A stretch of DNA of 64,000 bases from Alphaproteobacteria bacterium SO-S41 (lineage in GTDB: Bacteria; Pseudomonadota; Alphaproteobacteria; Micropepsales; Micropepsaceae). A program made the translations under genes and the position numbers. The DNA is taken from assembly GCA_019670725.1 (NCBI GenBank), contig AP024629.1:2976001-3040000 (forward strand), read 5' to 3'. Each line of letters opens with the position of its first letter. Position 1 is the first letter of the stretch. Under the pieces are notes generated by a model, which did not search any database, was not told the origin of the DNA, and was given only the letters and a program-made list of their open reading frames with translations. Of this stretch, positions 1 to 8,193 are shown piece after piece.

Positions 1-30
1 GGAAGCGCTATTTCAGCTGCCGGACTGAAG

Positions 31-1407
31 CTATTCCGCCGCCTGGAAGCGGGGGGCGCCGGCGAGGTCTTTCAGGCTTTCCGCGATTAGGAAGCCGAGT
101 TCGAGGACCTGGCTGGCGTTGAGGCGCGGGTCGCAGGCGGTGTCGTAGCGGCTGGCGAGGTCGGCGTCGGTCACATTGATGGCGCCGCCGGTGCACTCCG
201 TCACGTCGCGGCCGGTCATCTCGAAATGGACCGAGCCGGGATGCGTGCCTTCCGCGCGATGGACCGCGAAGAAGGTCTGCACTTCCTTGAGAATGCGTTC
301 GACGGGACGGGTCTTGTAACCGCTGGCCGACTTGATCGTGTTGCCGTGCATCGGATCGCACGACCACACGACGTTGCGGCCTTCGCGGGCGACGGAGCGG
401 ATCAGCTTCGGCCAGTGTTCGGCGGCGAGCTCGGAGCCGAAGCGGCCGATCAGCGTGAGGCGGCCGGGCGTGTTCTGCGGGTTCAGGATGTCGATGAGCT
501 TCAGCAGGTCATCGGACTTCAGCGACGGTCCGCATTTCAGGCCGATCGGGTTCTTGATGCCGCGCATGAATTCGACATGTGCGCCGTCGAGCTGGCGCGT
601 GCGGTCGCCGATCCACAGCATGTGGGCCGAGGTGTCGTACCAGTCGCCCGAGGTGGAATCGATGCGGGTCATCGCCTGCTCGTAGCCGAGCAGCAGCGCC
701 TCGTGGCTGGTGTAGAATTCGGTGGTGCGGAGCTGCGGCGTCGAATCCGGGGTGATGCCGCAGGCTTCCATGAAGCCGAGGGTTTCCGAGATCCGGTCGG
801 CGAGCGCGCGATACTTCTCGCCCGCTGGCGAGCCGGCGATGAAGCCGAGATTCCAGCGGTGGACGTTGTGCAGGTCCGCATAGCCGCCCTGCGCGAAGGC
901 GCGGAGCAGGTTCAGCGTCGAGGCCGACTGGAGATAGGCCTGCTGCAGGCGTTCAGGGTCCGGCACGCGGGCCTCGGCCGTGAAGTCGGGACCGTTGACG
1001 ATGTCGCCGCGATAGGACGGCAGGTCGATGCCGTCGACCGTTTCGGTCGGGGCGGAACGGGGCTTGGCGAACTGGCCGGCGATGCGGCCGACCTTCACGA
1101 CGGGCATCGAGCCGCCGAAGGTCAGCACGACCGCCATCTGCAGCAGGACGCGAAAGGTATCGCGGATATTGTCGGGGTGGAATTCGGCGAAGCTTTCGGC
1201 GCAATCGCCGCCCTGGAGCAGGAACGCCTTGCCCTTCGACACCTCGGCCAGCGCGGCGGTGAGGTTGCGCGCTTCGCCGGCGAAGACCAGCGGAGGATAG
1301 GATTTGAGGCGCGCCTCGACGGCCGCGACCTTCGCGGCATCGGGGTAGTCGGGCATCTGGTGGGCGGGCTTTGCCCTCCACGAGGCCGGGGTCCAGCTGG
1401 CAGTCAT
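31..1407 (-). CDS. aroG: Class II 3-deoxy-7-phosphoheptulonate (DAHP) synthase
   Basis: Condenses phosphoenolpyruvate and erythrose 4-phosphate to DAHP, the first step of the shikimate pathway, in the cytoplasm. The 458-residue product has the class II signatures: QGGDCAESF near residues 66-73 (Cys69 is the expected metal ligand), DPMHGNT, and [12 protein letters not shown] near the C-terminus. This class is the plant/actinobacterial type and is also common in alphaproteobacteria; it is unrelated in sequence to E. coli AroF/G/H. An upstream TTG would add three residues, but I chose the ATG at 1407 because the family usually begins with M-T/S-x-x-W. It is the first complete gene in the window and transcribes toward the left edge, so what follows it is not visible. 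Confidence 0.95.
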   Translation of the reverse strand: MTASWTPASWRAKPAHQMPDYPDAAKVAAVEARLKSYPPLVFAGEARNLTAALAEVSKGKAFLLQGGDCAESFAEFHPDNIRDTFRVLLQMAVVLTFGGSMPVVKVGRIAGQFAKPRSAPTETVDGIDLPSYRGDIVNGPDFTAEARVPDPERLQQAYLQSASTLNLLRAFAQGGYADLHNVHRWNLGFIAGSPAGEKYRALADRISETLGFMEACGITPDSTPQLRTTEFYTSHEALLLGYEQAMTRIDSTSGDWYDTSAHMLWIGDRTRQLDGAHVEFMRGIKNPIGLKCGPSLKSDDLLKLIDILNPQNTPGRLTLIGRFGSELAAEHWPKLIRSVAREGRNVVWSCDPMHGNTIKSASGYKTRPVERILKEVQTFFAVHRAEGTHPGSVHFEMTGRDVTECTGGAINVTDADLASRYDTACDPRLNASQVLELGFLIAESLKDLAGAPRFQAAE

Positions 1408-1459
1408 GGCTCTCAAGTCCGAATTTCGGGTCCGCGCTCATACAGTAATGGGGAAGGTT

Positions 1460-1864
1460 TCACAAACTTTCCACAGGCGAAACCGCCGCCAGGGCGCCCT
1501 CGCCGGAGTGTGATTGAACCCCGCCGTCGCGTTTGCGCCCCGGCCGGGGTGAAACCGGTTCAAAGGGGTAGTCGGCGGGAATACCCGCGGCTTTCAGCCG
1601 CTCCGACATGTATTTGAACAGCATCAACGCTATTCGAACCTCGATTTTCGCGGTTTGTCGTTTCGCAGGCGCGGTGCGGTTCAATGCCTGGAGATACCGG
1701 TCGGCCGCCCCGACATCCGCGCGGATCTCGTGGACGGCGACGACGATACGACGCGTGGCGGCGCGATGCTCGCCAGCCAGACGGGTGTAGAGCCCGTTCG
1801 TCAGGCGTTTGCGGTTTCCGGCGGGGGCACCGGGGCGGCGAGACGATTGGGTAGGGTCAGGCAA
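1460..1864 (-). CDS. Hypothetical protein with GAPAGN-type N-terminal motif
   Basis: A 134-residue basic protein of unknown function, starting with TTG. Residues 12-30 contain GAPAGNRKRLTNGLY, resembling the G-A-P-x-G-N-x-x-A/R-x-x-H/N-G-x-Y motif found at the start of many small phage-, plasmid- and transposon-associated proteins. The rest is a helical, Arg/Ala-rich stretch without recognisable domain, followed by a low-complexity tail. It lies 52 bases upstream of the DAHP synthase start on the same strand, so it could share its transcript. The surrounding DNA (about 1870-1960) is more AT-rich than the neighbours. No ribosome binding site stands out; the start is uncertain and the gene call is moderate. 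Confidence 0.5.
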   Translation of the reverse strand: MPDPTQSSRRPGAPAGNRKRLTNGLYTRLAGEHRAATRRIVVAVHEIRADVGAADRYLQALNRTAPAKRQTAKIEVRIALMLFKYMSERLKAAGIPADYPFEPVSPRPGRKRDGGVQSHSGEGALAAVSPVESL

Positions 1865-1939
1865 GGCTTAGCTCAATCATTTCCGAATTGGAATATATAC
1901 CTATACCCGGAATTGTGAAGCCGAAATGTGATCGTTGTC

Positions 1940-2116
1940 CTATGAAAGGTGCAATTTTACGGCGAGCCGGCACGCGATGTCGGAATCGTCCGCAGCTTTT
2001 AACCATTCCTTCGAAAGGGCGCGAAATGCCGCCTTGTACCGCTCATCCGAAGTTTCCTCGGCCTGGGCAAGGATCCGGGCGGAGCGCTGTCTGCATTCTG
2101 CTGGGGTAATCGTCAT
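1940..2116 (-). CDS. Small hypothetical protein (58 aa)
   Basis: Short helical protein, MTITPAECRQRSARILAQ at its N-terminus, followed by a pattern of charged helical residues and a W-L-K-A-A-D-D segment. Small proteins of this look, beginning with an E-C-R-x-R/K-A motif, are scattered through alphaproteobacterial genomes with no known role. A TTG at 2152 would add 12 residues, but the ATG at 2116 removes a non-helical leader and fits the family look better. It lies upstream of the 1460-1864 gene on the same strand, in an AT-richer patch. Function unknown. Confidence 0.5.
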   Translation of the reverse strand: MTITPAECRQRSARILAQAEETSDERYKAAFRALSKEWLKAADDSDIACRLAVKLHLS

Positions 2117-2349
2117 GGAAGTATAACCAGCGCCGACCAAGTAAAGTTTCAAATATTATAAATAACGCGCTTTTCCGCGCCTAATCCTCCAAGATATCGC
2201 GTTTCGACGACAGGCGCGCTCTGGAGTTCAACTTGCGGCGCGGCAGAGTTGTGCGCCGTCGAGGATGACGCGAATGGGATCGAGGCGTAGGCGACGGCGG
2301 GGCGGGATGTGCGATAAGAGGCGCGGATTCTAAGCGGGAGACGTTAGGC

Positions 2350-3027
2350 GTGAATAATCGGGTTTTGACGATCGGCGGGCTGGTCCTGCTCTTCGCGGCG
2401 ATCGCCGGGGCGGCGTATTACATTCTCACCAAGGACGCGGGCGGCTCGGCGGCCGGCACCGTCAGCAGCACGATGGCCGAGGCGCTGGCTCCCAAGCCCG
2501 GCGATATCGGGCTCGGCGATCCCAACGCGCCGATCAAGATGATCGAATATGCCTCGACGGGCTGCCCGCATTGCGCGGCCATGGCGATGGAGACGATCCC
2601 GAAGCTCAAGACCGCCTATATCGACACCGGCATCGTCTATTACGTGCTGCGCGACTTCCCGCTGGACAATGTCGCGCTTGGCGGGTCGCTGATCGCGCGC
2701 TGCCTGCCCAAGGACAAGTTCTACGCGTTCATGGACCTGCTGTTCTCCAGCCAGGCGATCTGGCATTCGCCGCAGACCGCAGACCCCAAGGAAGCGCTGA
2801 TCGAACTGGCACGCCGCGCCGGCCTGTCGCGCGAGGCGACCGAAGCCTGTCTGAAGGACCAGAAGGTGCTGGACAGCATCAATGCCATCGCCAAGGAAGC
2901 GACCGACGTGCTGAAGGTCAACGGCACGCCGATCACCTTCCTGAACGGCGAACGGGCGTTTGAATCCGCCATGCCGTTCGAGGACCTAGACGCGAAGATC
3001 AAGGCCATCCAGTCTAAGGGCAAATAG
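2350..3027 (+). CDS. DsbA-family thiol:disulfide oxidoreductase (thioredoxin-like), membrane-anchored
   Basis: 225-residue protein with an N-terminal hydrophobic segment (about residues 6-24, signal anchor or signal peptide) and a DSBA-like thioredoxin fold. The redox motif is C72-P-H-C75, the dipeptide pair of classic DsbA, and the cis-proline loop appears as G-T-P-I-T-F near the C-terminus. It probably acts in the periplasm, oxidising or isomerising disulfides; members of this subgroup (Com1/BdbD/ScsC-like) vary in direction of reaction. The start is GTG, supported by GGGAG at 2336-2340. A P450 gene follows 40 bases downstream on the same strand, but a functional link is not obvious. Confidence 0.85.
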   Translation: MNNRVLTIGGLVLLFAAIAGAAYYILTKDAGGSAAGTVSSTMAEALAPKPGDIGLGDPNAPIKMIEYASTGCPHCAAMAMETIPKLKTAYIDTGIVYYVLRDFPLDNVALGGSLIARCLPKDKFYAFMDLLFSSQAIWHSPQTADPKEALIELARRAGLSREATEACLKDQKVLDSINAIAKEATDVLKVNGTPITFLNGERAFESAMPFEDLDAKIKAIQSKGK

Positions 3028-3067
3028 AGCCGGGCCTCGTTGTCCCGGCCGCGCCCGGGAGAACGAC

Positions 3068-4267
3068 ATGAAAATCGATCTGGTTGACCCCGCCACCTTC
3101 GCGGCGGGGCACCCCCTCGCCCAATACGACTGGCTGCGCACCAACGCGCCAGTCTATTGGCATGAGGAGCCGGAGGGGGCGGGCTTCTGGGCGGTCACGT
3201 CCTATGACGGCGTCTACGAGGTCGATCGCGACTTCCAGACCTATTCGTCCGAGCCGACCATCATGCTGGAAGACAGCGGGATCGAGAATGCGTTCGGCGA
3301 ATACAAGATGATGCTGATGATGGATCCGCCGCAGCATACGGCGTTCCGCCGGCTGATCCGCGAGGAGTTCCTGCCCAAGCCGACCCTGGGGCGCATCCCG
3401 CGCATGCAGCAGCTCGCGCGGCAGATCGTCGATGGGGTGATCGAGAAGGGCTCGTGCGACTTCGTCACCGAGGTCGCGGGCGAGATGCCCTCCTATGTCA
3501 TCGCCGAGCTGATGGGCCTGCCCCTCAGCGACGGGCGCGAGCTCTACAAGCTGACCGAGATCATCCACACCTCGCCCAGCGCCCTGCCCCCTGGCGCCGG
3601 CGGCCAGGCGGTCGGCAAGATGTTCGAATACGGGATGAAGATCATCGCCGAGAAGCGGGCGCGCCCGGCCGACGATCTGGCGACCAAACTGCTGACCGTC
3701 GAGGTCGACGGGCGGAAGCTCGCCGACATGGAATTCCTGCTGTTCTTCATGCTGCTAGTCGATGCCGGCGGCGACACGACGCGCAATCTGCTGTCGGCCG
3801 GGCTAATCGAATTGCTCGGCAATCCCGATCAGCTCGCTTGGCTGAAGGCGGATCTGCAAGGGCGTTTGCCGGCGGCGCGCGAGGAGCTGCTGCGGGCGAC
3901 GACGCCGGTCGTCTATATGCGGCGCACCGCGCGCAAGGACGCGGTGCTAGGCGGTCAACAGATCCGCGACGGACAGAAGGTCGTGATGTTCTTCGGCGCC
4001 GCAAATCGCGACGCGGCGCATTTCGCATCGCCGGATCGGCTGAACCTCGCGCGCACGCCGAACGATCACATGGCGTTCGGTAACGGCCCGCATGTCTGCC
4101 TCGGCCAGCATATCGCGCGCATCGAGATTGACGCGGTGCTGGTGGAGGTGCTGACGCGGATGGAGGAGTTGAAGATCGAGCGGCCGCCCATCTGGCTGCA
4201 GTCGAACTTCATCGCCGGGCCGACGAAACTCGACGTGTCGTTCAAGGCGGCGAAGCGGTTGGGTTAG
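3068..4267 (+). CDS. Cytochrome P450
   Basis: 399-residue soluble class I P450 mono-oxygenase. Visible landmarks: I-helix A233-G-G-D-T-T-R239 (oxygen activation), K-helix E273-L-L-R276, and the haem loop F-G-N-G-P-H-V-C344-L-G with Cys344 as the haem thiolate. Length and the N-terminus without a membrane anchor fit bacterial P450s that take electrons from a ferredoxin; no ferredoxin or reductase gene is adjacent. In alphaproteobacteria such enzymes often hydroxylate steroids, terpenes or fatty acids, which agrees with the many acyl-CoA catabolic genes in the window, but the substrate cannot be read from sequence. The start has a GGGAGAA ribosome binding site just upstream. A strong terminator follows. 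Confidence 0.93.
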   Translation: MKIDLVDPATFAAGHPLAQYDWLRTNAPVYWHEEPEGAGFWAVTSYDGVYEVDRDFQTYSSEPTIMLEDSGIENAFGEYKMMLMMDPPQHTAFRRLIREEFLPKPTLGRIPRMQQLARQIVDGVIEKGSCDFVTEVAGEMPSYVIAELMGLPLSDGRELYKLTEIIHTSPSALPPGAGGQAVGKMFEYGMKIIAEKRARPADDLATKLLTVEVDGRKLADMEFLLFFMLLVDAGGDTTRNLLSAGLIELLGNPDQLAWLKADLQGRLPAAREELLRATTPVVYMRRTARKDAVLGGQQIRDGQKVVMFFGAANRDAAHFASPDRLNLARTPNDHMAFGNGPHVCLGQHIARIEIDAVLVEVLTRMEELKIERPPIWLQSNFIAGPTKLDVSFKAAKRLG

Positions 4268-4281
4268 GCCTTAGACAAAAT

Positions 4282-4313
4282 AAAACGCCGGCCTCGGGTG
4301 AGGCCGGCGTTTT
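4282..4313. terminator. Bidirectional intrinsic terminator
   Basis: Perfect inverted repeat AAAACGCCGGCCTC / GAGGCCGGCGTTTT-like with a 5-base loop, A-run on one side and T-run on the other, placed between the convergent P450 and DUF992 genes. It can serve both strands. Confidence 0.85.
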
Positions 4314-4333
4314 ACATCGGCTTGAGCGCGGTC

Positions 4334-4819
4334 TTACGACGGCGGGGCCGAATGAAGCGTAATCGAGCCGATACCGGCCGCGACGTTCAACCCTTCCGAG
4401 CCTTCGACGCTGAGCGGCTGAAGCGTGATCGACTGGTCGAGACCGCCGACCAGGACGTTCACGCTGCCACCAACCCCGACCGTCGCGCCGGCAGTAGCGC
4501 CGACATACGTGCCTTCGAGCGCGCCGTCGGCGACATCCGTCGTCGGAGCAAGAACCGTCCAGACGATCTTGCTGGATTCAGTGTAGCCAATGTCGACGCC
4601 AAACTTGTCGACAGTGCCGTAATAAACGTCCTCCGCACCCTTCATCGGCGAGTACGAACAGACAAGATCTTTCGAAGAGCCGAAGATGAAGCCGGCGCCG
4701 CCTTCGACATTACAGGTGAGCACGCCGGCCTTCACGCCAGCCTGATCGGCAGATGCGGTGCCGAGCATCGCGGCGGACGCGAGCAGCGCAGCAGTCAATG
4801 AACGCTTGATGAGCGTCAT
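4334..4819 (-). CDS. DUF992 domain-containing secreted protein
   Basis: 161-residue protein with a clear signal peptide (cleavage after A-S-A near residue 24). The mature part matches the look of DUF992: a G-V-L-T-C-N-V-E-G-G-x-G start, S-S-K-D-L-V-C-S-Y, Y-x-G-x-V-D-K-F-G-V-D-I-G-Y, and a Gly/Val-rich C-terminal beta region ending in S-I-T-L-H. The two cysteines in these motifs probably form a periplasmic disulfide. DUF992 proteins are small exported alphaproteobacterial proteins of unknown function. A GGAGA ribosome binding site precedes the ATG. It is downstream of glutathione reductase with a 60-base gap and may be independently transcribed. Confidence 0.8.
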   Translation of the reverse strand: MTLIKRSLTAALLASAAMLGTASADQAGVKAGVLTCNVEGGAGFIFGSSKDLVCSYSPMKGAEDVYYGTVDKFGVDIGYTESSKIVWTVLAPTTDVADGALEGTYVGATAGATVGVGGSVNVLVGGLDQSITLQPLSVEGSEGLNVAAGIGSITLHSAPPS

Positions 4820-4879
4820 GGCAAATCTCCTTTGTCGTCCCCGCGTTCAGAACGTGGGGTGGCGGCAAAGGTTCCGGCG

Positions 4880-6232
4880 TCAGGCGCTCCGCGTCTTCAT
4901 CAGCACAAATTCCTCGGCGGCCGAGGGGTGGAGCGCGATGGTGGCGTCGAAATCCGCCTTGGTCGCCTTCATCTTTACGGCGATCCCGGACATCTGGATG
5001 ATCTCGCCCGCATCGGCGCCGACCATGTGGACGCCGAGTACGCGGTTGTCGGCGCCGTTGACGATCAGCTTCATCAGCGTCTGCTCGTCGCGATGCGAGA
5101 TGGTGGCGCGCATCGGGCGGTATTTCGCCTTGTAGATATGGACGTCGCCATGCGCCGCGCGCGCGGCCTCTTCGGTGAGGCCGACGGAGGCGAATTCCGG
5201 CGTCGTGAAGATCGCGGTCGGAATGTCCGCATGATCGACGGCGATGGGATTGTTGTTGAAGACCGTCTCGGCGAAGGCGTGGCCCTCGCGGATCGCGACC
5301 GGCGTGAGATTGTGGCGGTCGGTGACGTCGCCCACCGCGTAGATGTGCGGCACGTTGGTGCGGCTATAGGCGTCGATCTCGATCGCGCCCTTGGCATTCG
5401 TCTTCACGCCGGCGGCTTCGAGGCCGAGGTTCCTGGTGTTCGGCCAGCGGCCGGTCGCGAACATCACCTGGTCGGCGACGAGCACTTCGCCGGTCGAGAG
5501 GCCGACATCCTTGCGGCCATTCTCCTCGCGGATGCCGATGACGCTGGCGTCCATCACGAAGGTGATGCCGCGCTTGGCGAGTTCGCCGTGGAGATGCGTC
5601 GCGCATTCGCGGTCGAAGCCGCGCAGGATTTCCGGCGCGTAGTGCACGACGGTGACCGCGCTGCCATAGCCGCGCATGATGGTCGCGAATTCCAGCGCGA
5701 TGTAACCGGCGCCGACGATGACGATGTGCTCGGGGCGCTCCTTGAGGTGGAACATCTCGTTGGAGGTGATCGCGAGATGATCGCCGACGCAGGCCGCGCG
5801 GTGCGGGCTGGCGCCGACCGCGAGCAGGATGGTCCTGGCCGTGACGGTGCGGTTCGATTTGACGAGATGGATCTCGTTGGGTCCGGTGAGGACGGCGCGC
5901 TCGTCGATGATGGTCGCGCCGGCGCCGTCGAGGCCCTTGCGGTAGAGGCCTTCAAGGCGCGCGATCTCCTCGTCCTTGTGGCGGATGAGGGTCGCCCAGT
6001 CATGGGTCGCGCGGGCGTCCCAGCCGAAGCCGCGGGCGTCCTCGAAGTCGAAGCCGATGCGGCTGCCATAGACCATCAGCTTCTTGGGGACGCAGCCGCG
6101 GATGACGCACGTGCCGCCCGCCCGGTATTCCTCGGCGACGGCCGCTTTCGCGCCGAAACCGGCGGCGATGCGGGTGGCCCGGACGCCGCCAGACCCGGCG
6201 CCGATGGTGAAGAGGTCGTAGTCGAAGGCCAT
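4880..6232 (-). CDS. gor: Glutathione-disulfide reductase
   Basis: 450-residue FAD- and NADPH-dependent enzyme that reduces glutathione disulfide in the cytoplasm. FAD-binding G11-A-G-S-G-G16; redox-active disulfide in G-G-T-C42-V-I-R-G-C47-V-P-K-K; NADPH-binding V-G-A-G-Y-I-A-L-E in the middle; second FAD motif Y-A-V-G-D-V; and C-terminal H-P-S-A-A-E-E with the catalytic His/Glu pair. The V-I-R-G spacing between the cysteines distinguishes glutathione reductase from mercuric and lipoamide relatives. It sits in a minus-strand run downstream of rpiA, separated by a single-hairpin repeat. Confidence 0.95.
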   Translation of the reverse strand: MAFDYDLFTIGAGSGGVRATRIAAGFGAKAAVAEEYRAGGTCVIRGCVPKKLMVYGSRIGFDFEDARGFGWDARATHDWATLIRHKDEEIARLEGLYRKGLDGAGATIIDERAVLTGPNEIHLVKSNRTVTARTILLAVGASPHRAACVGDHLAITSNEMFHLKERPEHIVIVGAGYIALEFATIMRGYGSAVTVVHYAPEILRGFDRECATHLHGELAKRGITFVMDASVIGIREENGRKDVGLSTGEVLVADQVMFATGRWPNTRNLGLEAAGVKTNAKGAIEIDAYSRTNVPHIYAVGDVTDRHNLTPVAIREGHAFAETVFNNNPIAVDHADIPTAIFTTPEFASVGLTEEAARAAHGDVHIYKAKYRPMRATISHRDEQTLMKLIVNGADNRVLGVHMVGADAGEIIQMSGIAVKMKATKADFDATIALHPSAAEEFVLMKTRSA

Positions 6233-6305
6233 TCCTGTACCGTCCCTATGGCCGCCCCTGGAGCAGCCATACCGCAGCAGTCACGTCGTTAGGAGAAAGG
6301 GAGTC

Positions 6306-6335
6306 TGGATGGCCGGGTCAAGCCCGGCCGTGACG
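6306..6335. repeat. Half-unit of the intergenic hairpin repeat family
   Basis: TGGAT followed by the hairpin GGCCGGG-tcaa-GCCCGGCC and a GTGACGG tail. This equals the right half of the double-hairpin elements at 35610, 39361, 41593 and 48940, with CCATGAC changed to CCGTGAC. It lies between rpiA and gor and no left half is seen. Confidence 0.75.
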
Positions 6336-6354
6336 GGAATTTCGATATCGTGAC

Positions 6355-7080
6355 TTAAGCTTCCGGCACGTGCGGGGCCGGTTCGATGACCTCGACGCCG
6401 CTGGGCGTGCCGATGATGAGGCCCGAGCAGAGGCCGAGGAAGAGGCCGTGCTCGACGACGCCGGGAATGGCCGAGAGGGCGGCGGCGAGCGCCTCGGGGT
6501 CGGGGATCGATTGGCAGTCGAGGTCGGCGATGGCGTTGCCGTTGTCGGTGATGACGGGGTGGGCCTCGCCGCCACGCAGGCGGATGAAATTGCCGCCGCA
6601 GCCGGCCGCGACGGCGGCGTCGGCGATGTGGCGCAGCGTGGTCTTGCAGGCGAAGGGCACGATCTCGACGGGCAGCGGGAAACGGCCGAGCGCGTCGACC
6701 AGCTTGCTGTCGTCCAGGATGGCGATCATGCGGCGCGAGGCGGCGGCGACGATCTTCTCGCGCAGATGGGCGGCGCCGCCGCCCTTGATCAGGCGGAAGC
6801 TGCGGTCGGCCTCGTCGGCGCCGTCCACGGTGATGTCGATATGGGGGACCTCGTCGATCCCGACGAGGGTGATGCCGGCCTCGATGGCGAGCGCCTCGGC
6901 GGCGGTGCTGGTGGCGACGCCGGTGATCTTCAGCCCCGCCTTCACCCGCTCGCCCAGCGCCTTCACGAAATGCGCGGCGGTGGAGCCGGTGCCGAGGCCG
7001 ACGATCTGGCCGTCGGCGATGAAGTCGAGCGCCTTGAGGGCGGCGGCGCGTTTACGGTCGTCGGCGGTGAGGTTTGTCAT
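6355..7080 (-). CDS. rpiA: Ribose-5-phosphate isomerase A
   Basis: 241-residue enzyme of the non-oxidative pentose phosphate pathway interconverting ribose 5-phosphate and ribulose 5-phosphate. Motifs: V-G-L-G-T-G-S-T-A near residue 27, D-G-A-D-E with the catalytic acid, K-G-G-G-A-A-H-L-R-E-K-I, and the C-terminal V-E-H-G-L-F segment. The ATG at 7080 gives the canonical N-terminus. An in-frame GTG at 7128 overlaps the stop of the upstream gene (GTGA) and would add 16 residues, but these look non-conserved; translational coupling through that overlap remains possible. Confidence 0.95.
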   Translation of the reverse strand: MTNLTADDRKRAAALKALDFIADGQIVGLGTGSTAAHFVKALGERVKAGLKITGVATSTAAEALAIEAGITLVGIDEVPHIDITVDGADEADRSFRLIKGGGAAHLREKIVAAASRRMIAILDDSKLVDALGRFPLPVEIVPFACKTTLRHIADAAVAAGCGGNFIRLRGGEAHPVITDNGNAIADLDCQSIPDPEALAAALSAIPGVVEHGLFLGLCSGLIIGTPSGVEVIEPAPHVPEA

Positions 7081-7124
7081 GGCAGAATCGTAGCACGGGG
7101 TTTGGAGGGTGGCGAGGCGCCCGC

Positions 7125-7568
7125 TCACTCGCCGCAGGCGAAGGGTACCTCGGTGGCCTTGGTCGATTTGCCGACCGTGGCGGTGACTTTCAGCGCGGTG
7201 CAGGTCGCATCCTGCAGGTAGACGCCCTGCGACATCAGGCCGGAGGCGCCGATCAGAATGTTCTCGGTCTTGCGGCTGGCAACCACCTTGCCGTCGGCGC
7301 CCTTGATCTCGATTTCGAAAGGCACCTTGATGAACTCGCCGGCATCGGCCTTCACGGTGACGACGATAAGCACATCGTCTGCCCGCTCGCCTTCGCCGCC
7401 GATGGTCATGTTCCAGAGCGCGACACCTGATCCGCTCGCCACGTCCCCCGAAAGAGTACCCGAGTCGGCCAGAAAGAGTTTCGCCTCGATCTTCTCGATG
7501 ACGGGGTCGGCTGCCGAAGCTGTGGCGGCGCCGAGGAGTGCGAACAGAGTGACGGCGCGCAGGCGCAT
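7125..7568 (-). CDS. Secreted hypothetical protein
   Basis: 147-residue exported protein. Residues 1-21 form a signal peptide ending A-S-A-A-D. The mature part is beta-rich, with a S-G-V-A-L-W-N segment and repeated Val/Lys strands, and closes with a Cys pair (D-A-T-C ... F-A-C-G-E) that may form a disulfide. I recognise no family. The ATG at 7568 is supported by AAAGGA upstream; a longer reading from 7781 begins with Arg/Pro-rich sequence that is a shadow of the neighbour. It is 45 bases upstream of rpiA on the same strand. Confidence 0.7.
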   Translation of the reverse strand: MRLRAVTLFALLGAATASAADPVIEKIEAKLFLADSGTLSGDVASGSGVALWNMTIGGEGERADDVLIVVTVKADAGEFIKVPFEIEIKGADGKVVASRKTENILIGASGLMSQGVYLQDATCTALKVTATVGKSTKATEVPFACGE

Positions 7569-7671
7569 GAAACTAATCCTTTGAGGGTTCGCCATAGGGG
7601 GCCTGCGGGCGAAGGAGTCAAAGGATGGTTTTGTAGGCTGACCCGACGGTCTCCCTGCGGCGGAGGTACGG

Positions 7672-7992
7672 CTAAAGGCAGAAAGCGCGATTGAGGCCGC
7701 AGCCGCCGAGCAGGATGAGCCAGGCATAGGCCAGCGGCGCCGCCGGGAGCAGGAAGAGGGTTCGCCAGCCATGGACGACAAAGCCGTAGACGATCAGCGC
7801 CGTCCAGATGAGCGGCGGCGCAAACAAAGCGATGTAGTCGACGACGTGCGCGGCGCCTTCGCCGAGGCCTAGCCTCTTGATCAGCGCGTAAACCAGCCAC
7901 GGCGCGAGCCAAGCGGCGAAAGCGACGGCGATCGAAACAACAGCAAGCAGCCAGAAGCGGCGAGGGCGCGGCTGAAGGGCGATCGTGGTCAT
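7672..7992 (-). CDS. Small integral membrane protein
   Basis: 106-residue protein with a basic N-terminus (Q-P-R-P-R-R-F) and three hydrophobic helices, about residues 12-35, 46-68 and 72-95. No domain recognised; similar short proteins with a conserved W-R-T-L-F-L-L-P motif occur among alphaproteobacterial hypotheticals. The ATG at 7992 is chosen because upstream in-frame sequence is Arg/Pro-rich and lacks a plausible start signal. It precedes the secreted protein gene on the same strand. Confidence 0.6.
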   Translation of the reverse strand: MTTIALQPRPRRFWLLAVVSIAVAFAAWLAPWLVYALIKRLGLGEGAAHVVDYIALFAPPLIWTALIVYGFVVHGWRTLFLLPAAPLAYAWLILLGGCGLNRAFCL

Positions 7993-8132
7993 GCTAGGCG
8001 GCCTTTCGATGCGGGATTGATGGCGCACCATGAGGCGACCGGCGGACGGCCGGCAATTCCTGCGTTTAGGGGGGCGCGGGGCGGCGCGTTGCATGCGCCC
8101 CCTCCACCATGCTTCGCGTAGTCGTTCGGCAG

Positions 8133-8157
8133 GCGAAAGGTCCACTGGACCTTTCGC
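8133..8157. terminator. Perfect palindrome downstream of glmS (terminator or repeat)
   Basis: GCGAAAGGTCCA / TGGACCTTTCGC arms with a one-base centre, in the roughly 200-base gap after the glmS stop. There is no T-run, and the flanks (CAGATCA... and a GGTGGAGGGGG-like stretch) resemble dispersed repeats, so it may be a REP-type element rather than a pure terminator. Confidence 0.55.
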
Positions 8158-8193
8158 TGATCTGCCTCACCCCGCCGCGCGGGCGAGGATCAG

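Noticed and set aside
4832-6292. 486-codon plus-strand frame over glutathione reductase
   Set aside because: Reverse-frame shadow; glutathione reductase motifs are clear on the minus strand.
7081-7128. Longer rpiA from the GTG at 7128 (GTGA overlap)
   Set aside because: The added 16 residues do not resemble RpiA; the ATG at 7080 gives the canonical start. Noted as possible coupling only.
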